Of a stretch of DNA of 64,000 bases, positions 49,969 to 64,000 are shown piece after piece; position 1 is the first letter of the stretch, and the number at the start of each line of letters is the position of its first letter. A program made the position numbers and the translations under genes. This DNA comes from Nematostella vectensis (lineage: Eukaryota; Cnidaria; Anthozoa; Actiniaria; Edwardsiidae): NCBI RefSeq assembly GCF_932526225.1, contig NC_064044.1:9226801-9290800 (forward strand), in the 5' to 3' direction. The notes beneath the pieces are model-generated. The model saw only the letters and a program-made list of their open reading frames with translations. It had not been told where the DNA came from and ran no database searches.

Positions 49969-51556
49969 CCAAGTATCCAAGCAAGTCCCAGGCCCTCTAT
50001 GATCTAAAACACGTAGGGAAGCATGGGTACCAGAGGTCGGTCGCGCCAAGGTTTCTAATAGTATGTCACGGTGGTGAGGGACCAATCAGTGATTATTGCT
50101 CTTTATGCGAAGGAGGAATATTCAGACGAAACTCAAGAATATTCTTTTACACATTATACGCCTGGTTCGATGTCGTGAATTCGAGCACAGCCAATATGCG
50201 AGTCGAGCAAAACCAGAACAAGTGAAAGTGATGCGGCGATTGTTGTCCCCAACCTCTGTCATTCGGGGAAGTATCACTTTCTCCAAAAATCGACCTGTAA
50301 TATGTTATTTTGCTAATTTTATACCAAGTTCGTGCTTTTAATGATGAAGAACTATTCGGTCTCAACATTATTAATAAAAAGCTTTATTACAATTTTGTAC
50401 AGTGATATTTAATATGTGAAATAAATATTTATAATTTCATATACCTTTCTATATTGTTGCGTCTTTTGCTTCCACCAAATCCATTGCTTTTAAACCACCC
50501 TTACCATGACTGTCAATCCTAGCGAGTAATGGAAATGAAGTGGTAATGAACTCAGTTTAGTGCTAGACTCTCTGACTGGGTTTCCTGTGGTTTGTAAGCG
50601 TTTTGCCGTCACAGGAGCTCGCCCCAGGCTCCACGCCGTATAACGGTTCATCTCCGCTCAGAGGCAGCCGGGATCGCCTGGGACAAGGCTATAATTTACT
50701 AACAAGTCCCACGATGCTTTTCGCGTCTCGAGATTGGCACTAGTGCAAGATGTGCGTGTGTATGTCGCACTAGAGCGAGCTACATCTGTACATTCTTATC
50801 TTTCCCCAGAGCCGACTATATTTTGTAAGTAAGGACACGAAGCAACAGGCTATGCATTTGAGTAAGTACGCAGCTGCTTTGTCTCCTATTATCTTTGTTC
50901 TACAAAGGAGTTCTTTTGTCTCTATTCTCCTTTGTGTCGAGGTGCGGATATTGTTCATTTGCCCAATCAAATTGCAGCTTGTAAGAGCTGCGTACTGACC
51001 CATGCATTTGACATAAAGCATATGGATAACTTATACTACCCCCCCCCCCCCCCCTCCCTCCCTCGTAAAAAATTGCAAGTTGTTTTACATCTACCTCCAC
51101 ATCCAAAAAGGAGTGAAATTCTGTATACATTTTTCCTAATCTTTGGTACAAATACTGTACAATTGTGGGCTTGTGCGCACAAATTTGTCATTTCAATGAC
51201 CAGAATGAAGGATGAATAAAGGTTATCTAAATTTTCACTAGCCCGCATCTGTATGATAACACCCGGAGCCTTTACTAGAAGCTCAGCTTTTCCGAGAACA
51301 ATTCCAAGAAACCTCCGAAAGCCAGTACGTCGCCGTCAAAGGGCGGATCCAGGATTGCACGAAAGGAACGGGAAGGGGGAGAGGGAAACATACAAACATG
51401 GCGTAGGTAGACTTGTGAATTTGAGATTCAAACTAAAACATTTCTTCTGAAATCTAAGTCATAGGGGTAGAAATGGGGAACCGCATCCCCCTTCCCCGTC
51501 GCTCTGTGCCTGGATGCGCTGAACGCGATGTCTGGGACCCCTGTGGCTTCTATCAT
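49969..51556. other. Convergent intergenic region, TFIIIC gene / membrane-protein gene
   Basis: AATAAA signals at 50373 and 50420 serve the upstream gene. A C16 run sits at 51040. No gene is recognised. The short ORFs show no family resemblance. Confidence 0.5.
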
Positions 51557-55473
<3,917 letters not shown>

Positions 55474-56288
55474 CCTCCCGCGCTCTTCGACAATTTCTAA
55501 TCACAATAACTATTTGATTGCCACAAACTAAAACACCTCATTTTCTCGAGGGTTATCTCTTCAAAATGTATAAACTTCTTTCTACGTTAGTGACACTTAA
55601 GTGATCTCCGTTAAGAAAATAATACACCACGAAATGTAAACGCGATGATAAGGGAAAGCGACAGTGGTCTTTGCCTTGGAAACGCAACGTCAAACAAAGC
55701 AGCGAGATTTGTTGACGAATGGCTATCCGGATCTTTTGTCCCCTCTGGCGAGTTGACACTAAGTTGACACTAAATGCAAGCAATTTGAATATTATTTTAG
55801 TTTCTAGCCCTTTCTAAAGACCGGTCGGTAAATTTGTTTTGGTATTTGAAGTAATCACGAAATGGCTTCCCACAGGTATCCCGCTAATAAAAGTCACCGA
55901 CTATATTAGTATTGTTTTGTTTTACTCGTTCTTGCATCAATAGATTTGTACAAAGTATAATATAACGGAACGTCTATCGTTTTTGTTGTCGACAAGCCAT
56001 GTAGTCGAACGTATTTGTTTGTTCTCGAGTGAAAAAAATCAAACAAAAAAATCCTAAATCAAGTTAATATCGCCAAATTAATTAAAACAAAAATAGGGAA
56101 AAGAAAAGAAGCAAAATATACTATTTTTGTAAGATTTAGAAAATGTTTGCATTATTTTGAGCCTCAGGGCCTCAGGAAGCCTTTGCTCTTGTCCCAGACC
56201 CACTCTGCATTGCACTTAAACGCCTGTTTGATTATGAATCAACGTGGATTTGAAAGCGAACTTCAGTCATAAAATACACAAAAGAAAA
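55474..56288. promoter_or_regulatory. Divergent intergenic region, membrane-protein gene (-) / TMEM18 (+)
   Basis: 815 bp between the two start codons. No exon or clear core promoter element was seen. Confidence 0.4.
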
Positions 56289-58836
56289 ATGAATTCGTCC
56301 TTTATTCCAAGTGATTGGTTACCAACAGACAAAATAGATGGATTCTGGGAATTTCTTAAAGCCGTAAGTCATAATAGAATGGAAAAGTTTTTGATTTAAG
56401 TAATCGAACCTTAAAAGTTTTCGTGCCCAAACTATCTGACTTCTCTTTCTGAAACTTCTTTTTGCTAGAACTTATGTCTACATCCAGTAAGCCTACATCT
56501 CTAGTATGTCTTGATCTAGTATGTCTGCATCTAGAATGTCTATATCTTGTATGTCTACATCTAGTATTAAGCCTACTACATGTACCATGTCTACATCTAG
56601 TATGCCTACATCTAATAGTAAGCCCGTGGGGGGGGGGGGGGGGGGGGGGGGCATGGTCAACAACAATTTTTATCCCCAAGAAGCACATTGGGTGTGGTCA
56701 AAGGATCCTGTATTGTTATGTTACCAACAATATAGCCAGAAGTATCAACCGATCAGTTGACGTGTGGTTTATTGTAAAACACATTTTTAGCGATTGGGCC
56801 ACCATTTAGCATGAGACACCCAAAAAGATAGCAGAATGGGAAAAATCCTCCTTCTCCCGGCGTAAAAACCCCTAAAAGACAGTGGAATCGGAAAAATCCT
56901 AAAACGTAGTATTAATTATACTAATTTCTTTTCAGATTGATTGGTCAGAGCCGTGGCTCCGAGTCCTGATAGCATTCCACTTCTTCACATTTATAGTCGT
57001 CATTCTTCTAAGGAACCATACCAACATACAGGGTGTTATATTTTTATTTTTGTGTAAGTTAAGATTTCATTGGGGTGAACTGGACTTGGCTGATGGGTAG
57101 GAGATACATTATAGTCAGGGGCTGTGGAGAGGAAGGAACTGAGGACTGGTCATTTTATGATTATACTGTGAAACAGGTTTACTGGTTTATAGAAACCAAA
57201 AGGAAGGTTCTGAAGGATTGCAACCAGGGGACATATATGGGGACTGTTTAGGGGTTTAGCCCCTCACCCCCTTTTTGGGGCTGCTGTGAAAAAGATGCCA
57301 TAAAAAAAGAGCATTCCCTTAAGGTGCTTGGGGCATTTTTTTTATAACAAGGTGCCCAGAAAATATTGTAGAGATATTAGAGTACCAGCCTTAAGTAAAA
57401 AAGTATTTTCTTCTTGGGGAAACACCCTGACTGGTGAGAATTTTATCAACAAAACTGCCTTATTAACTTTTAACTATACCCTTTACCATGCAACATACTT
57501 GTAGATGAAGTTTTGCATGATATAAGACACACTCATTGTGAATGTCCCGTACCATTCAGTAGAAGATGATTTTATGTATGTTTGTTACACAGTGGGTCTC
57601 GTCTATGCATCTGAACAGCTAAACATTCTAGGAGAGAGGCACTGGAGGTTTGTGATAGTATGTGAATAATTAAATAAAAGCTGATTATTTCAGATGTGGG
57701 TGTGCCACCCTCCCCTGCCGGTTGAGCCTATCAACATAGATTTACACTTTGTTGGTAATATTGTGGGCGTTTACAAGTTGTGATTTGTCGGGCTCCTGCT
57801 TCGGTTTGAGATAGATGGAGGCAGAATTTAAGAAGGCTGGCATGTACAAAAATAGTGTGTGTGTGCAACTCAGCCTTTCAGTTTTCTTGGATGCCCCTTT
57901 GGGGCTAGCTTACAATGGTTATAAATGAAGACTATGTTCACCTTGTAAACAATATAACCCTCTACCACACCCTAACCCTCTAGACACACCCTTTCATTTT
58001 CAACTCCTCAATTTCAAGTCCCACCAATACAAGACCTTTTTCTGTCACTTATCTCACTTGGGGCCAGTATTTGCCTTAAGGGAAGATTTTGGAGCCAGGA
58101 TTTCAATCAAAGAGGATAGTCGGCTTGCCTAGGTCATTTTCTATATCTATAACATCAATATATATGTTAATTTTTATAATTTATTATTTGATAAAAGTGC
58201 AATATTGGAATTATTTTATTAAAACATTGAATTTTTTTTATTCTTTCCATCAGGAAGTTTGCCAGGGAGCAGTATTTTGATTCTGGTGGCCTGTTTATTA
58301 GTGTCATTTTATCTGTTCCTGTGCTTTTCAATTGCTTTGTGATATTGGTAAGTACCTGCTAATCATGGCAGTTTTCACATTAAGATCATTATTGGCTAAG
58401 GGCATGCACATTTGTTTTTTTTTTTTTGCTAATCACGCAACCTACAGATTCCAATATAATTTGCAGAATTTGGGGGAATCTTTTCAAGAATTTATGACTT
58501 ATAAGTTTGTCTTCTAATAAATAGAAAATAAGATGAACTTAATTATAAGTGTTATCCATTTATATCTGATGGGAGTAACATAATTTTTCCTCTCTGACAT
58601 TTTTTCCCCACAACCAGTAATAGACCAGCCGATCTCTCCACTGGGATTTTGTACCAAAGTACTGCATATTGGCTAATAATTTGTTCATAGATGATTTTGA
58701 ATTTAATGACTTGTAGGTATCCTGGCTCTGGACTGCTTGCTCCATGCTCATTGTCGTTGGGAAAGGTCGGGTGAGAGAGAAACAGAAGCAGCTAGTGAAG
58801 GAAGCAAAAGAGGAAGAAAAGAAAAAGACTAAATAG
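56289..58836 (+). CDS. TMEM18: Transmembrane protein 18
   Basis: Exons: 56289-56363, 56936-57053, 57593-57647, 58254-58347, 58717-58836; GT-AG, phases 0, 1, 2, 0; 153 residues (human 140). Family signature: IDWSEPWLRVLIAFH at the start of the first helix, then a second hydrophobic segment, ASEQLN.LGERHWRKFAREQYFDS and GLFISVILSVPVLFNCFVIL. A C-terminal helix and a Lys/Glu-rich tail (KEEEKKKTK) act as the basic nuclear-retention segment described for TMEM18. TMEM18 is an inner nuclear membrane/ER protein linked to chromatin tethering and, in mammals, to body weight. An AATAAA signal lies at 58879, about 40 bp after the stop. Confidence 0.93.
56470..56655 (+). repeat. CTACATCTAGTATG minisatellite and G24 run in TMEM18 intron 1
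   Basis: Degenerate units around CTAGTATGTCTACAT precede a run of about 24 G (56628-56651). No coding signal. Confidence 0.75.
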
Positions 58837-60700
58837 CACAGAAGGTATAGGGATTATGGTTTTACTAAGCAGCAAATTAATAAACAGCTGTAGCAGGCCT
58901 TGAAATATTTTGGGTGGGGGAACGATAGTAACATTAAAAAAATATTGGGGGCACAGCCTTTATTCCCATCCCATGCTGATAATCTGAGGGCACCAGGGGC
59001 GGAAACAGGGGGTGGATATCCACCCCCCTTTTTGAGCCAAAAAAAATTGTACGGCCACTCTGTTTGAAGAAATTATGGAGAAGCTTCTGTTCATGTGGCA
59101 TCGCCTTCTTGACTTTGCTGATGCGACAAATTCAACTCAGCTTGAAGTATTGTTAGATCTATGTAGTGAGCTACCAAGAAACACTGGGTCAGTTATAGCC
59201 GTTTCAGCGACAACCCACCCCCCATTTTGAAATCCTGGGTCCGCCCCTGGACACACACATTGAGCCCCACAAAATGTCCATTGCCAGCATTGTCTTGCTA
59301 GACTGACATAAAGACAAAGAAAATGCTTCCACCTCCATGCTGTTTGAACAGGAATTTGTTTCAAACTCTGTTGTAAACCACACAATTAACTGTGATTTTC
59401 AATGTTCTGTGAACTCTTGTTTGTCAGCCTAAAGTAAGGAATGAGGACAGTTTTATGGGCACCAGCAGTCAACAGTGTCCTTATTAACCAGGGTTTTACT
59501 TATGAGGACAGTTTCATGGGTCCCAATAGTGACCCCATTAAATAGGGGACCCCTCCACCACATATTTATGTATATACAGCAATGGGCTGGAAAAACATTT
59601 CCAAAAGTTATTATTTTTAATCTGTTTTGTTAACTGTAGTCTATAACTTTTTACTAAAATATTACAATCAAAAACTATGAATACACAATATACAAATAAG
59701 ATTTATAAATAAAATGTTTAGACATCCCCAATCTTTAAAAAATAAAAATAAAGTTTCTTGAGCAATGGGAGGCCTTTCACACAAAATCAAGTTTATGTAT
59801 TTTATTCTGGTAGGCCCTACCATCTATAGCTATTATCCAAGCAACCAGCCCCTTTCGGGACTGGCCTGTCATCCCTCCCAGGATGCATTGCATTGTTTGC
59901 TTTTAAATCCTAAAAAAATAGCCATTTTTAAGGGTTTCACTAATGGCTATAAATTTACACAAAAATATTCTGTATTACTCTGGTGTCCGACATTTAAGCC
60001 ACTGCCCCCTGTGTAGCGCAGTTGTCAATGTTCCGTCCTGACACAGCACCTACTTCTGTCAGCACCAGGACCTGATTATTCACCTGAATAAGAATTAAGA
60101 TGCTCATTTAGTGAATTTAAAACACTGTTTTAAATTGGGTTTGTGGAGGGGAACAACACATAAACTGTGTTGTTACCTAACTTTTATTTAACCAATCTAT
60201 TATTGTATTAGTACCTATTAAAACATTGTTGATGTAGTGCATGGTTTATATTCTGTTTTGAATGTTAGTACAACAGGACCCGAAATGATCCCAGACCCGA
60301 AACAATCACAGGACCTGAAATAATCCCCAAAAAATTACCCCAACGAAATCCATGTTCACACTAGCGAATATTTACTGACATATTTTAGGCAGCCGGTTTG
60401 GCTGAGTAGATGGAATGACAAAAGCATACTAAGTAATGCACCTGAACAACCCTTTTACTACCGTTGCAAAATATTAACAGGTGTGGCTTTTGTCAAAAGC
60501 AATATTATGTGAGTTTTGAATGTCCTCATGTACGTAGTTGTGCATACAACAACCCGTGATCTCATGATAGGTCTTCCATTCACTGAGTACAAACAAGCAT
60601 GCCAAAAAAAAAAAAAAAAAACTTTTAACACATTTTGTTTTCTACAGAAAGTAGCATGTCTTATCTCTGGAGACTTTCTTAATAGGTTGTTAAGTATAAA
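58837..60700. other. Intergenic region between TMEM18 and the LINE
   Basis: Contains a MITE (58994-59249) and an A18 run (60604-60621). No gene is recognised. Confidence 0.5.
58994..59249. mobile_element. MITE with CAGGGGCGGA ends
   Basis: Left end CAGGGGCGGAAACAGG and right end CCTGGGTCCGCCCCTG are inverted. Flanks are GGCAC (left) and GACAC (right), a 5-bp duplication with one mismatch. 256 bp, no ORF. Same end style as the elements at 2346 and 16416. Confidence 0.55.
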
Positions 60701-62527
60701 ATGATTTATTCACACCTGGTTCTTCAAATTACTATCACAAAAATTGTTATTAAAATTGTTATAAAAATTGTTGGGATAAAAGAAATTGTCGTGCTAAAGC
60801 CTAAGGCTCATTTCACACCTTCAAAAATTGTATCTTCTAATAAGGTTTTAACCAATGTAAATGAGATAGCAAATGAGTTCAATTACTTCTTTGCTAATGT
60901 TGGCAGAAATATCAGCAACAATATTCCAAAAGTAAACACTTTATTTTCAGAATTTCTTCCAACAGCTAATTCTAACAGCTTTCTTCTAGCTCCCACATCT
61001 ACAGAGGAAATTAGAAGTATAATCTTAGGAATTAAATCAGGTAAAGCTTGTGGTTCTTCTAGCCTTCCAATTACAGTTCTTAAAATACTAAGCTCTATTA
61101 TTTCAAGGCCTCTGGAGATATTATACAATCTGTCCTTTTCTTCTGGCATTGTACCTGATGCCTTCAAAATTGCACGTGTCATACCTATTTACAAATCAGG
61201 CTCTCATTTTGACACTTCTAATTTTAGACCAATATCATTATTATCTATTTTTAATCAGTTACTTGAAAGGTTAATGTATAACAGAGTCATAAAATTTCTA
61301 GACAAATACGATATTTTGTACAAAAATCAATTTGGCTTTCGAGCCAATCATTCTACAGAACATGCTCTTCTGCTTATTACCGATAAAATCCAAAGATCAA
61401 TTGAGGGTGGTCAATACTCTTGTGGCATATTTCTTGATTTTAGCAAAGCTTTTGATACTGTTGATCATAAAATATTATTAGCAAAACTTTATTCATACGG
61501 CATCCGTGGCATAGCTTATGAATGGTTTGTTTCCTACTTATCAAACAGGCAACAGTTTGTTTCTATTGGTAATGTGTCATCTGCACCACTACCAATAACA
61601 TGTGGAGTGCCTCAAGGTTCAGTACTTGGTCCCCTTCTCTTTCTTCTGTACATTAATGATTTTAATAACTGCTCCAACTTATTTGACTTTCATTTATTTG
61701 CTGATGATGCCAATTTATTTTGTGCCGATTCTTCATTGACATCCTTAGAGACCAAAGTAAACACAGATCTGTATAATATAAATCGTTGGCTTTGTGCAAA
61801 TAAATTGGCTTTGAACATCAGTAAAACTAATTTTGTCATTTTTCGACCAGCACAAAAGAGGCTGGCTAGTTCTATTTCTTTATCAATCAATAATAATACC
61901 ATTAAACAAAAAAATAATATCAAATATCTTGGTGTAGTTATTGACTCCTTTCTTAACTGGAAGGAGCACATTAACCAGTTAAGTAAGAAAATCTCCAGAG
62001 GTGTCGGAATAATAGCAAAGCTGCGTTACTATGTATCACCAACAATTCTCACTCAGCTATATTATTCTCTAATTTATCCATTTCTTACTTATGGTGCTAT
62101 TATTTGGGGCAACACATATGAATCAACAATCAAGCCTCTTTTTATTTTACAGAAGAAAGCTGTTAGAATCATAACTTTCTCATCTTACATTGAACATACT
62201 TCTCCTATCTTTAGAAAACTAAATATCTTGAAAGCTCCTGATCTAATCTATTACTTAAATACAATATTTATGTACAAATTTAATTTGAATCTACTTCCAA
62301 CTCCTTTTGATTCTTTTTTTACTACGGTTGCTTCAAGGCACAAATATAATACAAGACTGGCTTCTAAATCATCGTACTGCCTCCCTTTACCTCGAACTAA
62401 TTATGGAAAGTTTAATATTCGTTTTAAAGGTGCCTCAATTTGGAATAACATCAAAGAACCTACCAAAACCATGCGTTTGCCTAGCTTCAAGGCTGCAATA
62501 AAGACCTCAATCCTTGAAAATTATTAG
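60701..62527 (+). CDS. Non-LTR retrotransposon reverse transcriptase (5'-truncated LINE)
   Basis: A 608-codon intact ORF. RT motifs in order: RPISLLSIFNQLLERLMYNR, NQFGFRANHSTEHALL, DFSKAFDTVDHKILL, GVPQGSVLGPLLFLLYINDF, the catalytic FADDANLF, and thumb region NKLALNISKTNFVIF followed by KYLGVVID. The C-terminus (YNTRLAS, then a GKFNIRFKGASIWN segment) is as in CR1/Jockey/Rex-type elements. No apurinic-type endonuclease domain is present, so the copy is 5' truncated. The first ~40 codons, rich in Ile and Lys, are probably flanking sequence rather than element. The 3' UTR has AATAAA at 62743 and ends in a (TTG)n tail at 62754-62782. The clean frame suggests a young insertion, but the missing endonuclease makes it non-autonomous. 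Confidence 0.88.
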   Translation: MIYSHLVLQITITKIVIKIVIKIVGIKEIVVLKPKAHFTPSKIVSSNKVLTNVNEIANEFNYFFANVGRNISNNIPKVNTLFSEFLPTANSNSFLLAPTSTEEIRSIILGIKSGKACGSSSLPITVLKILSSIISRPLEILYNLSFSSGIVPDAFKIARVIPIYKSGSHFDTSNFRPISLLSIFNQLLERLMYNRVIKFLDKYDILYKNQFGFRANHSTEHALLLITDKIQRSIEGGQYSCGIFLDFSKAFDTVDHKILLAKLYSYGIRGIAYEWFVSYLSNRQQFVSIGNVSSAPLPITCGVPQGSVLGPLLFLLYINDFNNCSNLFDFHLFADDANLFCADSSLTSLETKVNTDLYNINRWLCANKLALNISKTNFVIFRPAQKRLASSISLSINNNTIKQKNNIKYLGVVIDSFLNWKEHINQLSKKISRGVGIIAKLRYYVSPTILTQLYYSLIYPFLTYGAIIWGNTYESTIKPLFILQKKAVRIITFSSYIEHTSPIFRKLNILKAPDLIYYLNTIFMYKFNLNLLPTPFDSFFTTVASRHKYNTRLASKSSYCLPLPRTNYGKFNIRFKGASIWNNIKEPTKTMRLPSFKAAIKTSILENY

Positions 62528-63125
62528 CCTCTATCTAGTTTTTTTGTTTTATTGCATTTTATTTTGCTGCTGCTTTCATGTATTTTGTATTCGTGCCTTG
62601 TACGTCCTTGCTATACGCTCCATTTAATTGAACTTTTTTGTGCTGCCTAGCCAGATTAGCTTTTTAGTTACTTCTAGGCAGCCAATACCCAAAATCTGTA
62701 ATTATTATTTATTTTCTTACTGTAATTTCTGTGTGTGGTATAAATAAAGTTATATTGTTGTTGTTGTTGTTGTTGTTGTTATTTGAACCCAATTTCTGAC
62801 TCAAGCACTGTATTCCCTGCGCAGTCGTATATTAAAATCTATGGTTTTAATGTAAATTTTCTGATAAAAACACAAATAACGCTAAAATGTTTTCATGTGT
62901 TTTTAAAACTGAAAGCCAATCCTTCCACTTCCTTTTGTTTGTCCATTGCCACAACTCCGTGGGGTTAATTTCTGGGCTGGGGATCGTTTCGGGTTTCGGG
63001 ATCAGTTAGGGAAATTTTGGGGATCATTTAGGGTTCTGTTCAGTTTAATCGGAGAATGGATAACAATAAATTCATGACATTTAGAAATGAATGTTTGAAA
63101 TGTACTATGTGTAATTTTTTCTTAC
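62528..63125. other. LINE 3' end and flank
   Basis: LINE 3' UTR and (TTG)n tail to about 62782, then unassigned sequence up to the laminin-G exon. Confidence 0.5.
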
Positions 63126-64000
63126 CTTTGCTTCAGATATACATCCTGTATAATCCCTAAGAGACATCACATCCTCTACTGCTCTGGGATTGACAGACGA
63201 CAGCTGCGGAGCTCCTCCCAAGTACAGGTTTGATGTCACGTCTAAAGCGACAGCGTTCCCAGGAGATGTGAAAGCTACTGGTGGGTCATTGTTCAATTGT
63301 AGGCTTCCAGAATTTCGAGTTCTATTTAGGATCACGGTGACTTCTGTGTTAATGGTAACAGGCTGAGTTGTCTGCCCAAAACCTATGCCACTCCCTAGAT
63401 CAAACCTTCCCTGGATGAAGCTGTTGAAATAAGAAATAGTTTTGACTGTCTTAGTTCAAAGATCAAAACTACTAGCTAGCCTAAACACAGTCAGCATCAA
63501 ATAAAAAGTTTGTTGAATTGTTGAGTGTAAAATAAAGTGTCATTTTGGATGTTCAGTACAAACTTTTAAAAAGCGTGATAACTAATTGATGTATTGCATA
63601 GCTTGTCCCATTGGGCCAGGGGGAATATAAAATGCTTGTTATAAGTCACTCCTCCCATTTCCTTGCAGCAATGACCAGGCAATATGACCATGACCACCAT
63701 TTTCCAGTACCAATTTATTGTTGATGTTACTATTAGTGGCCAGAAAATCCCATTTTTGGATTAAGAACCATTTAATCATGAAAGTGAACACAGGATACTA
63801 TTAGGGTGACATAAAACATTAGGTGTATTCTTTTCAGTTTTCTGTTCCATTACTTTTCTCTGAACCTTTTTTAGTGTTCAGTCCAAAAGGTGTGAGATAC
63901 CACTTTTGTACTTACCCATTGTGAAGAGCAAGAGAGATGAAGTCACCCCTGAGACTGTCTATCTTATGTGTTGTGTAAAACAGCAGCCCATTCAGAGCTT
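63126..64000 (-). CDS. Laminin G domain protein, partial (continues past window end)
   Basis: Two exons on the minus strand: 64000 (cut) to 63916, and 63420-63126; the phase-2 junction agrees. Together they encode most of one laminin-G module: NGLLFYTTHKIDSLRGDFISLALHNG, then GRFDLGSG, a strand with VTVILNRTRNSGSLQLN, DVTSNLYLGGAP and the ending RDYTGCISEAK with the conserved late Cys. Such modules occur in laminin alpha chains, perlecan, agrin, neurexins and cadherins. The parent family cannot be told from one module. It is presumably extracellular or on the cell surface. The gene continues both upstream (beyond the window) and downstream of the donor at 63125. Confidence 0.8.

Overview
The window looks like nuclear DNA of an anthozoan cnidarian, most like the sea anemone Nematostella or a close relative. 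This is inferred from spliced animal genes with clear bilaterian orthologues, a single-exon class A GPCR, a small duplicated CYP46-like P450 set, and dense short inverted-repeat transposons and mini/microsatellites. No prokaryotic features are present. Exon models below were joined by hand from splice consensus, reading phase and family homology. Every multi-exon model keeps one open frame across all junctions.

Layout. 339-1322 (+): single-exon GPCR. 2657-7910 (-): stomatin-like STOML1-type gene, 8 exons. 8273-12090 (+): mitochondrial ribosomal protein L1, 7 exons, head-to-head with STOML1. 12492-15286 (-): canonical CYP46A-like P450. 16744-19848 (-): ORC5, 5 exons. 20323-23431 (+): second CYP46-like P450 with several degraded catalytic motifs, divergent from ORC5. 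24000-25450 (-): decayed LINE interrupted by a Harbinger-like MITE. 28404-49968 (+): a 25-exon gene joining ZNF512-type zinc fingers to the TFIIIC110 (GTF3C2) beta-propeller. Its intron 4 holds an intact single-exon acyltransferase gene (31005-32573, +). 51557-55473 (-): uncharacterised single-pass membrane protein. 56289-58836 (+): TMEM18. 60701-62527 (+): 5'-truncated LINE with an intact reverse transcriptase. 63126 to the window end (-): laminin-G domain exons of a larger gene.

Most unusual region. The ZNF512/GTF3C2-like gene combines two proteins that are separate in vertebrates, and its exon edges have been tandemly duplicated at least four times. The edge carrying a 3' splice site plus the start codon is present 16 times, organised as an exact 201-bp higher-order repeat. 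The donor of exon 4 is present about five times. The acceptor of exon 15 is duplicated in frame, 81 bp apart. The donor of exon 24 is present three times. Several of its introns also carry large minisatellites (17-bp, 19-bp and CTATG-type).

The genes are mostly unrelated housekeeping or membrane functions: mitochondrial translation, replication origin recognition, Pol III transcription, sterol-type P450s, TMEM18. I see no operon-like pathway. The only functional grouping is the P450 pair flanking ORC5, which shares intron positions and therefore comes from a local duplication.
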